Shown: piece by piece, positions 9,612-19,411 of the stretch | How positions within the stretch are numbered: position 1 is the first letter of the stretch | Layout of the letters: each line of letters begins with the position of its first letter | Source of the DNA: Burkholderiaceae bacterium | GTDB lineage: Bacteria > Pseudomonadota > Gammaproteobacteria > Burkholderiales > Burkholderiaceae_C | Assembly (NCBI GenBank): GCA_023150375.1 | Contig: JAKLLA010000002.1 | Span: 1-64,000 of the forward strand | DNA: 64,000 bases | Reading direction: 5' to 3' | Program-made: the position numbers and the translations under genes | Notes under the pieces: model-generated | The model's input: the letters and a program-made list of their open reading frames with translations, nothing else | Database searches by the model: none | What the model was told of the DNA's origin: nothing

Positions 9612-12600
9612 TCAGCGCAGCGGGGCCGGTTCGGCTGCCGGCGCCGGCACGGTCTGCAGCCGCGCCACCACCGGCGCAGCCAGCGAGACCACCGCCACCA
9701 CCCGGCTGCCGCGCTGGCCGATGCCCAGCGAGGCGTGCCGGCGCGGCAGCAGCGCGCGCACCAGGCCGAGGCCGGAGACGGTGGCCGGGCGGTGCTCGAT
9801 GCGGAAGTCCGGCGGCAGCGTGCCCTCGTTGCCGATCTCGACGCGCACGCCCTCGGCCTGGCCGACCAGCCGGCAGCTCACGCTGCTGCCTGCCGGGCTG
9901 TGCTTGATCGCATTGGTCAGCAGCTCGTTGAGGGTCAGGGCGATCGGGATGGATTCGGCCTCCGGCAGCGTCCAGGGAAGGTCGTCGCCCGGGCCCTCGC
10001 AGGCCAGCGACAGCTCGATCGTGCGGCCGAAGGTGCGCTGCACCGACTGGGCGATCGCCTCGACCACGCTGCGCACCTGCAGCGGCCCCACCGCCCCCAC
10101 CTGCAGGCCGTAGACCTGTGCGATGGCCTGCACCTGGCCGACCACCTCGGTGATCACCGGCTGCACCTCGGGGCGGCGCTGCCCCACCTGCTGCAGCAGG
10201 CCGGCCACGCCCTGCAGGTTGTTCTTGATGCGGTGGTGCACCTCCTGCACCAGCATCTCGCGCTGCGCGATCGCGGCGGCCAGCTCGGCACGCTGGGCGG
10301 CGCGCTGGGCCGTGACGTCCGAGGCCACCAGCAGGATCTGGTCGACCCGCTCGCCCGCACGCGCCAGCGGCAGGTAGCGCGCCTCCCAGAGCTGGGGCGC
10401 CTGGCCGGCGCGCTCGAAGGCGTACTCGCGCTGCGTCACCTGTTCGGGCGCGGCCAGACTGCCGCGCAGGTCCTCGCGCATGCGCGCGGCGATCGCCGCC
10501 GGGTAGAGCTGCTCGGGCGGGCGGCCGACGGCGGCCTCGGCCGCGCTGCCGCACAGCGCGGCGGCGACCCGGTTCATCTGCCGCACCTCCAGCGTGGCCG
10601 CGTCGAACAGGGTGATCGCCATCGGCGCGGCCTCGATGATGCGCTGCAGCGAGGCGCGCGCCTCGCCGATGCGCGCCTCGGCCTGACGACGCTGCTCGAT
10701 GTCCATCAGCGCATAGGTCAGCTCGCGCGCCCCGCTCACACCCACGGTGGCCACGGCGTTGCCGACCACCCAGAAGGTGCGGCCGTCGCGGCCCTGCACG
10801 CGGCACTCGAACTTGACCGCCTCGCCGTCGCGCAGCTCCTCGAACAGCTCCAGGCTGTGGCGGAAGGGGTGGTACTCGTCCCGGGTGGCCACCGCGTCGA
10901 TGGGCTGGCCCAGGAAGTCGCCCAGGTCGCCGCCGAACATGCGCCGCGCCGAGCGGTTCAGCCAGGAGATCGCGCCGGCATCGTCCACCGTGACGATGCC
11001 CACCAGCACCGAGTCCAGCACCGCGCGGGTGCGGTCGGCCTGCTGACCCAGCACCTGGGCCATCTGCTCGCGCTCGCGCGCCAGCGCCTCGAGCTGCACC
11101 TGCTGCGACTTCAGCCGCGTGATCTCCGAGAGCACCGCGATCGCCTGCGGCGCCTCGCCGCCCGCACCGGTGCGGCGGATGGTCAGCGCATACCACTGCG
11201 CCGGACCGCCGTCGCCGGGCACCTCCACCTCGGCCTCGTAGAGCACGCCCTGGTCGAGCGTGTCGTCCAGCTGCGTCGAGGCCTGGATGCCGCTGGTGCG
11301 CGTGGCCAGCAGCGCCCGGATGTCCGAGCCCACCGCGGCCCCGGCGCCCAGGCGCAGCATGCGCTCGAAGCGGCGGTTGCAGTGCATCAGCGTGTAGCCG
11401 CGCATCGAGGCGATGCCCGCCGGCGAGCTCTCCAGAATCGACGACAGCTCGGCCAGCAGCTGCTCGGCACGCTCCTGCGCCTGGTGCTGGTCGGTGATGT
11501 CGCGCGTGACCACCGAGGTGGTCGGCCGCCCGGAAGCCAGCCGGCCCGGCTCGATGCGCGTGACCAGCCAGCGCAGCCCCAGCTCGGGGTGGCGGATGGC
11601 GTAGCGGGCCTCGCAGCGCTCGCCGGCCTTCAGGGCCCGCTGCAGACGCTCGAACTCGGGCAGCGAGGCGGGCACCACCAGCTCGCGCCGCACCGAGGCC
11701 TGCAGCACACCGCCCGCGGCCGGCGCGCCCAGGGCCTCGCGCTCGGGCGACTCGGGCCCGCGCAGCGTGGCCAGGCCGACACCGGCGGTGTCCACCAGCG
11801 CGCCCAGCTGCAGGCGCGCCATGTCGCGCTCCTCTTCGGCGGTGCGGTCCTCCAGCATGCACATGATGCGCCGCTGCGCGCCGCGGTTCTCGACGCAGCG
11901 CAGCAGCGCACGCACCCAGCCGGCCGAGCCGTCGCCACGCGGCAGCGAGCCCTCGCTGGCCACCCAGGCGCCGCCGGGCTCGAGGGCCACGGCCATGTGG
12001 CCGTCGTCCCATTGCAGCAGCGCACGCACCGCCGCACTGGCCTGGCGCAGTTCGAGCAGGGCACCGCCCACCAGCGCCTCGAAGGCCTGGTTGGCGCGCA
12101 GCACCAGCCCGCCCTCCTCGAACAGCGCCATGCCCATGGGCGAGAGGTCGAACCACTGGTCCAGCTCGCGCGAGAAGCGTTCGGCCTGCTCGCGCGCCAC
12201 GTGCTCGGCGGTGACGTCCTGCATCACCACCATCAGCAGGCGGCGCCGGTCCTGGGTGTGGGTGCGGTAGCGCGCCGAGCGCAGCCAGCGCAGCTGACCG
12301 CGGCTGTCGCGCAGGCGCTGCTCGACCAGGGCCGGCACGTGCGGGTCGCCCGGGTCGCGGCGCAGCCGCTCGCGTTCGCGCAGGGCCTCGACCCGGTCCT
12401 CGGGTGGCAGCAGCTCGAGAGGGTCACGGCCCAGCAGCGCCTCGCGGCTGCAGCCGGTGAGCGCCAGGTAGGCCTGGTTGACGTCGATCAGGCGGTAGGC
12501 CTCGTCCTGCAGCAGCACCGGAAAGGGCGAGGTCCAGAGCATGCCGTGCAGCTCGCGCAGCGCGGCATCGCCGATCTCGAGCAGCGGCATCGGTTCGCGT

Positions 12601-12938
12601 CGCTGCGGCGCGGTGGCGACGGCCGGCGGCAGACAGAGCAGCCAGTGGCGCGCATCCAGCCGGGTCAGCACCGGCAGGCCACCGGTCGCCGCAGCCAGCG
12701 CGGACGGCAGGGGCAGCGGCTGCCCCCGCGCGAGGCTGGCGCGCAGCCAGTCCAGCAGCGCGGCGTCCAGGACCTTCGCCAGATCGGCCAGCAGCATGCC
12801 CGGCTCGCAGGGCAGGCTGCGCAGCGCGGCCGCGTTGGCGTACTGCAGCCGCCCCGACGGGTCGAAGGCCAGCACCGGCTCGATCAGGGCGTCGAACAGC
12901 GGGCGCGGCAGCGCGTCGGTCGGGGGAAGGCTGGCCAT
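9612..12938 (-). CDS. Multi-PAS sensor histidine kinase, HisKA_2 family
   Basis: About six PAS-like modules followed by LVQEVHHRIKNNLQGVAGLLQQV (HisKA_2 H-box) and an HATPase; 36 nt upstream of the ANTAR gene on the same strand. Confidence 0.9.
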   Translation of the reverse strand: MASLPPTDALPRPLFDALIEPVLAFDPSGRLQYANAAALRSLPCEPGMLLADLAKVLDAALLDWLRASLARGQPLPLPSALAAATGGLPVLTRLDARHWLLCLPPAVATAPQRREPMPLLEIGDAALRELHGMLWTSPFPVLLQDEAYRLIDVNQAYLALTGCSREALLGRDPLELLPPEDRVEALRERERLRRDPGDPHVPALVEQRLRDSRGQLRWLRSARYRTHTQDRRRLLMVVMQDVTAEHVAREQAERFSRELDQWFDLSPMGMALFEEGGLVLRANQAFEALVGGALLELRQASAAVRALLQWDDGHMAVALEPGGAWVASEGSLPRGDGSAGWVRALLRCVENRGAQRRIMCMLEDRTAEEERDMARLQLGALVDTAGVGLATLRGPESPEREALGAPAAGGVLQASVRRELVVPASLPEFERLQRALKAGERCEARYAIRHPELGLRWLVTRIEPGRLASGRPTTSVVTRDITDQHQAQERAEQLLAELSSILESSPAGIASMRGYTLMHCNRRFERMLRLGAGAAVGSDIRALLATRTSGIQASTQLDDTLDQGVLYEAEVEVPGDGGPAQWYALTIRRTGAGGEAPQAIAVLSEITRLKSQQVQLEALAREREQMAQVLGQQADRTRAVLDSVLVGIVTVDDAGAISWLNRSARRMFGGDLGDFLGQPIDAVATRDEYHPFRHSLELFEELRDGEAVKFECRVQGRDGRTFWVVGNAVATVGVSGARELTYALMDIEQRRQAEARIGEARASLQRIIEAAPMAITLFDAATLEVRQMNRVAAALCGSAAEAAVGRPPEQLYPAAIAARMREDLRGSLAAPEQVTQREYAFERAGQAPQLWEARYLPLARAGERVDQILLVASDVTAQRAAQRAELAAAIAQREMLVQEVHHRIKNNLQGVAGLLQQVGQRRPEVQPVITEVVGQVQAIAQVYGLQVGAVGPLQVRSVVEAIAQSVQRTFGRTIELSLACEGPGDDLPWTLPEAESIPIALTLNELLTNAIKHSPAGSSVSCRLVGQAEGVRVEIGNEGTLPPDFRIEHRPATVSGLGLVRALLPRRHASLGIGQRGSRVVAVVSLAAPVVARLQTVPAPAAEPAPLR

Positions 12939-13032
12939 GGGCCGGTGCGTGCGGTGATCTGCGAAAGGCGGCAACAGCCCCGCAGTGTATGCACTGCGCC
13001 GCCCACCGCAGCGCCGCGCCGGCCCGAGGGGC

Positions 13033-14286
13033 TCAGCTCAGCTGCAGGGCACCGCCCAGTGCGTGCAACAGCGCACGGTTGACGCTGCGCATGTCGATCA
13101 TCGCCGCCTCGGCATGGTGGCGGATGTCGTGGCCCACCCCGCCCTCGGTGCTGCCGGCCAGCGCCAGCGCGTGCGAGCAGGGTCCGCCGCGGCCGGTGAG
13201 CGCCATGCCCACGGAGTCGGGCACGGGAATGACCTTCAGCAGCTCCGGGAAGGGCTTGCCCATCATGCGGTCGAGCAGAGAGAACACGCCGCAGATGAAC
13301 ATCTCGCTGCGCAGATCTTCGGTGCCCATCTCCAGCGCCAGCTGCTCCATCAGCAGGCCGCGCCGCACCGCGGCGTACATCAGCGGCCGCTGGTCCGGGT
13401 CGTTGCCGGCGGTCACCAGCAGCAGCGCCAGCCAGCGCTTCAGGCGCTGGTAGCCCAGCAGCATCACCGCATGGCTGAAGCTGTTGATCTCCATCGTCAG
13501 GCCGAACAGCGGCGAGTTGATGTAGCGCATCAGCTTGTAGGCCAGGGTGGGATCGCGCTTGAGCGTGCCCTCCAGGTCACCCAGCGGCGCCTCGTCGTCG
13601 ACCAGGTTGATCAGCTCGACGATCACGCCCAGCTCCGAGCGCCCGGACTCGGCCGGCTTGCGTGCCGGCGCGCTGCTGCGCAGGCCGGCGCGCAGCGCCG
13701 GCGCGGCAGGCGGCGGCGGCGCGGCGGTCGGCAGGTCGGGCATCGGCCAGCCCACCACCGCGGTGGCGCCGCGCCGGAAGGCCGACTCCATCTCGGCCAG
13801 GCTGTGCACCCCGTCCTGCCAGAAGCCGATCGAGCGACGCACCCCCGGCGGCGGCGGGCTGCCGTCGAGTCGGCGCTCGTCGGCGATGTCGATGATCGAG
13901 TAGCGGAAGCACCCCAGCATGTCCTTGGGCAGCGGGTGATCCGGACGCCCGGACAGCAGCAGCGCGTTGCCGTTGGCCGCCAGGGTCAGGATGGCCTCGC
14001 GGTGCACCGGGTCGCAGGCCATGAACTTGGGCACTTCGATGAGCAGGTTCGGGCTGGGCTGCACCGACAGCAGTTCGGCCAGGACGCTTTCGCTGCGCAC
14101 CGACAGCGCCACCTGCGGCCCGTCGGCCGGCCAGACCCGGCCCAGCGTGCTGAGCAGCTCGGCCACCGGCAGCCACTGGCCGGGCACGATGGGGAAGACC
14201 GACAGCCGGGTCGCCAGCACCTGGCGCTTGCGGTCGATCACCGGGCTGTAGCTGAGGGCCACCTGGGCCAGGATGGGGGCGTCCAT
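13033..14286 (-). CDS. HDOD domain signalling protein (degenerate EAL-like N-terminus)
   Basis: LINLVDDEAPLGDLEGTLKRDPTLAYKLMRYINSPLFGLTMEINSFSHAVMLLGYQRLKRWLALLL is HDOD-like; no EAL motif in the N-terminal part. Confidence 0.85.
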   Translation of the reverse strand: MDAPILAQVALSYSPVIDRKRQVLATRLSVFPIVPGQWLPVAELLSTLGRVWPADGPQVALSVRSESVLAELLSVQPSPNLLIEVPKFMACDPVHREAILTLAANGNALLLSGRPDHPLPKDMLGCFRYSIIDIADERRLDGSPPPPGVRRSIGFWQDGVHSLAEMESAFRRGATAVVGWPMPDLPTAAPPPPAAPALRAGLRSSAPARKPAESGRSELGVIVELINLVDDEAPLGDLEGTLKRDPTLAYKLMRYINSPLFGLTMEINSFSHAVMLLGYQRLKRWLALLLVTAGNDPDQRPLMYAAVRRGLLMEQLALEMGTEDLRSEMFICGVFSLLDRMMGKPFPELLKVIPVPDSVGMALTGRGGPCSHALALAGSTEGGVGHDIRHHAEAAMIDMRSVNRALLHALGGALQLS

Positions 14287-14339
14287 GAGGGTTGATTCGT
14301 CGTGGGGGGAGAAGCGGGCAGAAGGACCGGGACGCGCGC

Positions 14340-15575
14340 TCAGCCGCTGATGAAGTCGAACAGCGAGAGCTTCTGCACCATCGAGTAGGACTGCAGCGCC
14401 GCCTGGTAGCTGGTCTGCCGGTTGGTGAACTCGGAGATCGCCTCGACCATGTCGACGTCCTCGACGTTGGAGCGGTTGGTCTGCGCAGCCAGGATGCGCG
14501 CACCGGTGCGCGACTCGACGCCGTCGATGCGGTTGAGCGTCTCGCCCACCTGGGCGCGGGCCGACTGGAAGCTGCCCAGCACCTGATCCATGTCGGAGAT
14601 GCCGGTGTTGACCGCCTGCATCACCTGGCCGTTGTTCGCGTTCGGGTCCGACAGCGCGGCCACCGCCCGGTCCAGGGCCTTGAAGACGTTCAGGTCCGGC
14701 GTGGCATCGCCGATGCGGAAGCTGTCGCCCGCCGCCGGCGCCCCCGAGATCGAGACCGCGATGCCCGGCAGCAGCGTGACCGACTTGCCGGACTGGAAGG
14801 GAAAGCTCGTGGCACCGTCGGCATCGGCCAGCGCACTGCCGGTTTCCTCGTCGACGACGCTGTAGGTGGTCGCCCCGCTGGTGGGGTCCCGATCGAAGCG
14901 GATCGCGTACTGGTGGCTGTCCAGGCCGGCCCAGGCCGACGGGTCGGTGACCACCCCGGCGCTGACCCAGCCGCTGCCGCTGTTGTCCTGCGCGGCCGAA
15001 GTCTCGAACACCCCGTTGCCGCTGGACACCTGCAGCCAGACCTGCGGACCGTCGATCGACAGCGGCAGGTTCTCGCTGCGCGCTCCGGCGATGCCGCCGC
15101 CGCTGGCCTGGGTGGTGACCTGGCCACCGTCGTCGACGAAGGGCGCCGAAGTGCTGCCCTGGCGGCCGAACAGCAGGTTGCCGGCGCCGTCCTTCTGGTT
15201 GGCCAGCGCGAAGAGCTGGCCGCGCAGCTCCTGCAAGGTGCCTGCCAGGATGCGCCGCTCCGTGGGGCCGTAGCCCCCGTTGCCGGCGGCCACGAGGGCC
15301 TCGCGGGCGCGCTGCGACAGGTCGACCGCCTCGCCCAGCGCGGACTCGGTCTGCGTCATCGTGGTGCGGCTGGCCTCCAGGGTGCGCAGCAGGCTGCGCC
15401 CGCGCGACTCCTCGACCAGGGCGCGCTCGACCTGGGCCGCGGCGGTGGGATCGTCGCCGGGGCGGGAGACGCGCTTGCCGCTGGTCATCTGGGCCTGGGC
15501 GCGCGACAGCTCCTCCTGGCGGCGCTGCAGCTCGAATACCGAGGAGTCGAAGCTGTAGGCGGTGGACATTCTCAT
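14340..15575 (-). CDS. flgL: Flagellar hook-associated protein FlgL
   Basis: MRMSTAYSFDSSVFELQRRQEELSRAQAQMTSGKRVSRPGDDPTAAAQV; position at end of flg operon. Confidence 0.93.
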   Translation of the reverse strand: MRMSTAYSFDSSVFELQRRQEELSRAQAQMTSGKRVSRPGDDPTAAAQVERALVEESRGRSLLRTLEASRTTMTQTESALGEAVDLSQRAREALVAAGNGGYGPTERRILAGTLQELRGQLFALANQKDGAGNLLFGRQGSTSAPFVDDGGQVTTQASGGGIAGARSENLPLSIDGPQVWLQVSSGNGVFETSAAQDNSGSGWVSAGVVTDPSAWAGLDSHQYAIRFDRDPTSGATTYSVVDEETGSALADADGATSFPFQSGKSVTLLPGIAVSISGAPAAGDSFRIGDATPDLNVFKALDRAVAALSDPNANNGQVMQAVNTGISDMDQVLGSFQSARAQVGETLNRIDGVESRTGARILAAQTNRSNVEDVDMVEAISEFTNRQTSYQAALQSYSMVQKLSLFDFISG

Positions 15576-15634
15576 CGTGCGGCCTCCTGGCGGCAGCGGC
15601 GCTCAGGGCGCCGGTGGACGGGCTTGCGGCTCAT

Positions 15635-17047
15635 TCAGCTTCCGAGCGAGATCAGGGTGTCGAAGACCCGCTGCGCCACCTGCAGCACCTTGGCCGCGGC
15701 CTGATAGCTCTGCTGGAAGTGGATCAACTTGGCGGCCTCTTCGTCCAGATTCACCCCGGTGACGGAACCGAGCTGCTGCTGGGCATCCGAGGCCAGCGTG
15801 GCCGAGACATCGGCACGTCGCTCGGCGGTCTGAACCCGCACGCCCACGTCGGCGACGACCTGCGAGAAGTAGTCCGTGAAAGTCGCGCTGCCCACCATCG
15901 CCGCGCTGCCCAGTGCCTGCAGGGCCAGGGCGTTCTCGTTGTTGCTGCGCGGCGAGGCGATGTCGGCGCGCTGGGCCGAGGCCGCGATGTCGTCGGTGTG
16001 CAGGCCGCTGGCCAGCTGCATCTCGGAGGCCCCGCCGGCACCCAGCGTGAACAGCGCGGCACCGGCCACGGGGTCGCCGGCCGCATCGCGCCGCAGCGAC
16101 CAGCCCTGCGCCTGCTGGCCGTTGAGCGCCTCGGTGACGCCGGCGGCCATGCTCTCCAGGTGGTTGCTCGCCGCGACCAGGTCCTCGTCCTGGAACTGCA
16201 TCAGCCCGGCCAGGCGACCGCCCACCAGCGTGCCGGCATCGAGCTGGCGGCTCACCCCGGCGACATCGAGCGACAGGCGCATCTGCGAGCTGTCCTGCGC
16301 GTCCGGCGTGGCCTTCATCCGATAGGCGTTGCTGCCCACCACCAGGGTCTGGCTGCCGCCGACGAAGAGGTTCAGCGAGCCGTCGTCCTGCTCGACGCGG
16401 TTGACCTGCACGTAGCGGCTCACCTCCTTGACGAGCTGGTCGCGCGCATCCAGCAGGTCGTTGGGCGGCTGGGCGCTGCCGCGCGTGGCCGCGATCTGGT
16501 CGTTCAGGTCGGCGATGCGCTGCGACAGGTTGTTGACCTCCGCGACGCTGTTCTTCAGGTCCTGCGCCACGCCGCTCTGCAGGCCCTGCAGCCGGGTGGC
16601 GGTATCGCGGAACATCGAGGCCAGGTCGTCGGCGCGCTCGAGCACCACCCGGCGTGCCGAGGCATCGCCCGGCTCGGCCGCGACGTCGCCGAAGGCCTCG
16701 AACAGCTGCGTGGCCGCGTAGCCCAGCCCCTCCTCGCCGGTGCCGATGCTCGACTCGAGCTGGCCGAGCATCTGGTTGCGCACCTGGTCGCCGGCCGCCT
16801 GCGCGGTGGTCTGGGCCACCTGGTCGGTCAGGAAGCCGCTCACTTCGCGTTCGACCGTGGCCACCTCCACGCCGCGGCCGAAGTAGCCCGAGCCGCTGTA
16901 CAGCCCGGCGGCCGTGCGCGCCTGCACCGACTGGCGCGAGTAGCCCTCGACGCTGGCGTTGGCGATGTTGTGGCCCACCGTGCTGAGCTGCGCCTGTGCG
17001 GCACGCAGCCCGCTGGCCCCCAGGGACAGCAGCGAGGTCGGGTTCAT
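15635..17047 (-). CDS. flgK: Flagellar hook-associated protein FlgK
   Basis: LLSLGASGLRAAQAQLSTVGHNIANASVEGYSRQSV; C-terminal VNLDEEAAKLIHFQQSYQAAAKVLQVAQRVFDTLISL. Confidence 0.95.
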   Translation of the reverse strand: MNPTSLLSLGASGLRAAQAQLSTVGHNIANASVEGYSRQSVQARTAAGLYSGSGYFGRGVEVATVEREVSGFLTDQVAQTTAQAAGDQVRNQMLGQLESSIGTGEEGLGYAATQLFEAFGDVAAEPGDASARRVVLERADDLASMFRDTATRLQGLQSGVAQDLKNSVAEVNNLSQRIADLNDQIAATRGSAQPPNDLLDARDQLVKEVSRYVQVNRVEQDDGSLNLFVGGSQTLVVGSNAYRMKATPDAQDSSQMRLSLDVAGVSRQLDAGTLVGGRLAGLMQFQDEDLVAASNHLESMAAGVTEALNGQQAQGWSLRRDAAGDPVAGAALFTLGAGGASEMQLASGLHTDDIAASAQRADIASPRSNNENALALQALGSAAMVGSATFTDYFSQVVADVGVRVQTAERRADVSATLASDAQQQLGSVTGVNLDEEAAKLIHFQQSYQAAAKVLQVAQRVFDTLISLGS

Positions 17048-17141
17048 GCCCGCACCCCGCGCACGAAGAGGCGCGCCGGCGCGGCGCGCCGGGCGTCGGG
17101 AAGGGCAGGACAGGACATGGTCGGACTCCGGTTCAGGGCGA

Positions 17142-18122
17142 TCAGGCCGTCACGCCCGGCAGGCCGCCGCCGGCCGACGCCCTGGCGGCATCGGCCTGGT
17201 CGACGAGTCGGCGGGCGGTCTGGATCACCCGGCCGAGCTTGACGGCGTAGTCGGGATCGGTCGCGTAGCCGGCGCGCTGTAGCCCGCGGGCAAAGGCCTG
17301 GGCATCACCCGTGACTTCCATCACGGCGGCGTAGCGCGGGCTGCCCGAAATCAGCCGGGCGTAGTCGCGGAAGCTCTCCTCGTAGGAGGCGTAGGCGCGG
17401 AAGGCCGCCTGCACCTTGCGCGGCTGGCCGTCGATGACCTCGGTGGTGGTGGTCACCACCACCGGACCGCGCCAGTTGCCGCCGGCCTTGATGCCGAAGA
17501 GGTTGTGCGAGTTGACGCCGTCGGCGCCGCGGATCTCGCGCCGTCCCCAGCCGGTCTCGTGCGCGGCCTGGCCCAGCATGAACTCGGCCGGGATGCCGCT
17601 GGCTGCCGCCGCCGAGGCGGCCGCCGCCCGGTGCTGCTCGACGAAGCGGGCCGCGTTGCCGCCCGCGGCGGGCGCCGCGCCGGCCTGCGCCACCGCCCGG
17701 TAGGCACCGGCCGCGGCCGCGCCGCCCGCACCGGCCGGCGCCAGGGGGCGCCCCCCGGCCTCCAGCGGCTGCCAGCGCGGCACAGCGCCCGAGACGCCGG
17801 CACCGCGCGAGGCCGACGGCGCCGTGCCGGTCTGGCGCTCGAGCTGGCGCGCGATCGCCTCGGCCAGACCGCCGGGCAGGCCCGCCAGCTGGGTGGCGTA
17901 CTGCTGGTCGAGCATGCCGGTGGCCATTTCGGTGGCCTGGTTGTCGAGCATGCCGGTGGCCATCGTCGAGGCGCGCATGCTCTTCATCAGCTCCTGCATG
18001 AACAGGGCCTCGAACTGCCGCGCCACCTCGCGGATCGCGGCCTTCGGATCCTGGCGGGCACTGGCCCGCAGGGCATCGAGGCCCGCGCCGCTGGCCGCCA
18101 GGGACTGGGTGGAGGCGACCAT
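17142..18122 (-). CDS. flgJ: Flagellar rod-capping protein / peptidoglycan hydrolase FlgJ
   Basis: N-terminal AIREVARQFEALFMQELMKSMRAST; C-terminal glucosaminidase-type domain (FMLGQAAHETGWGRREI...NLFGIKAG). Confidence 0.94.
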   Translation of the reverse strand: MVASTQSLAASGAGLDALRASARQDPKAAIREVARQFEALFMQELMKSMRASTMATGMLDNQATEMATGMLDQQYATQLAGLPGGLAEAIARQLERQTGTAPSASRGAGVSGAVPRWQPLEAGGRPLAPAGAGGAAAAGAYRAVAQAGAAPAAGGNAARFVEQHRAAAASAAAASGIPAEFMLGQAAHETGWGRREIRGADGVNSHNLFGIKAGGNWRGPVVVTTTTEVIDGQPRKVQAAFRAYASYEESFRDYARLISGSPRYAAVMEVTGDAQAFARGLQRAGYATDPDYAVKLGRVIQTARRLVDQADAARASAGGGLPGVTA

Positions 18123-18236
18123 GTCAGTTGCCCGAGGCGCCCCGCAGCCGGGGGGCCGGACCCCGCGCGCGCATGGCTGCGTCTTCGTGCCGCGCACGAC
18201 GGAATTCGCCCTTCGGGCGGCCGGGCGGGCTCATGC

Positions 18237-19370
18237 TCAGATCACCTCCAGCTCGGCCTGCAGCGCGCCGGCGGCCTTGATGGCCTGCAGGATGGCCAGC
18301 AGGTCGGCCGGCGTCGCGCCCAGCGAGTTCAGCGCCCGCACCACCTCGGTGAGCTGCACGCCCGCGGGCAGCTGGATCAGCGAGCCGGGCTCCTGGTTGA
18401 GCGTGATGTCGACCTTCTCGCTCTGCACGGTGCGCCCGCCCGACAGCGGCCCGGGCTGGCTGACCACCGGCGTGGAGCTGATCGTCACCGACAGGTTGCC
18501 GTGCGCCACCGCGCAGGGGCCCAGCGTGACGGCCTGGTTCACCACGATCGAGCCGGTGCGCGCGTTGATGATCACCCGTGCGGCCGGCGTGGCCAGCTCG
18601 ATGGGCAGGCTCTCGATGTCGGCCAGGAAGGCCACCCGCTCGTCGGGGGTGGCCGGCATCTTCACCTTCACGACCCGGCCGTCCTGGGCCGCGGCGGTGC
18701 CGGCGCCGAAGCGGCGGTTGATCGCCTGCGCCACCGCCCGGGCGGTGGCGAAGTCGGCCGAGGCCAGGTCCAGCTGCAGGCTGTCGCCCTGCGCCAGCGG
18801 CGTGGCCACGGCACGTTCGACCGTCGCCCCGCCGGGAATGCGGCCGGCCGAGAGGTGGTTGACCTGCACCTTGGAGCCACCGGCGGCCGCACCCGCCCCG
18901 GCCACGATCAGGTTGCCCTGCGCCAGCGCGTAGATCTGGCCGTCGGCACCGCGCAGCGGGGTGGCGATCAGGGTGCCGCCACGCAGGCTCTTGGCGTTGC
19001 CCAGCGAGGCCACGGTGATGTCCAGCAGCTGCCCGGGCTGGGCGAAGGGCGGCAGCGTGGCGGTGACCATCACCGCCGCGACGTTGCGCACCTGCATGTT
19101 GGTGCCCGCCGGCACGGTCACGCCCAGCTGCTGCAGCATGGCCGTCAGGCTCTGCGCGGTGAAGGGCGTCTGCGTGGTCTGGTCGCCGGTGCCGTCCAGG
19201 CCCACCACCAGGCCGTAGCCCACCAGCTGGTTGCTGCGCACGCCCTGCACCGAGGCCACTTCCTTGATGCGGGCCGACCAGGCCGGCTGCGGCCAGGCCA
19301 GGGCCACGGCGGCGAGCGCGCAGGCGGCCGCCAGGGCCAGGCGGGCGCCGGATGTTCTGAAGGGATGCAT
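18237..19370 (-). CDS. flgI: Flagellar P-ring protein FlgI
   Basis: Signal peptide then ARIKEVASVQGVRSNQLVGYGLVVGLDGTGDQT...; C-terminal VVRALNSLGATPADLLAILQAIKAAGALQAELEVI. Confidence 0.96.
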   Translation of the reverse strand: MHPFRTSGARLALAAACALAAVALAWPQPAWSARIKEVASVQGVRSNQLVGYGLVVGLDGTGDQTTQTPFTAQSLTAMLQQLGVTVPAGTNMQVRNVAAVMVTATLPPFAQPGQLLDITVASLGNAKSLRGGTLIATPLRGADGQIYALAQGNLIVAGAGAAAGGSKVQVNHLSAGRIPGGATVERAVATPLAQGDSLQLDLASADFATARAVAQAINRRFGAGTAAAQDGRVVKVKMPATPDERVAFLADIESLPIELATPAARVIINARTGSIVVNQAVTLGPCAVAHGNLSVTISSTPVVSQPGPLSGGRTVQSEKVDITLNQEPGSLIQLPAGVQLTEVVRALNSLGATPADLLAILQAIKAAGALQAELEVI

Positions 19371-19411
19371 GGGTTCGATCCTTGTGCCGGACGAACCCAT
19401 TCTGGGCAGCC

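Noticed and set aside
8961-13082. 1373-aa ORF on + strand
   Set aside because: Antisense shadow of ANTAR and HisKA_2 genes; low-complexity composition.
15635-17047. FlgK only 470 aa, shorter than enterobacterial FlgK
   Set aside because: Both conserved ends are present; variable central domain length differs widely between taxa.
17071-17089. GCGCGCC-N5-GGCGCGC hairpin between flgJ and flgK
   Set aside because: Simple GC-only dyad expected by chance in such composition; inside an operon without other evidence.
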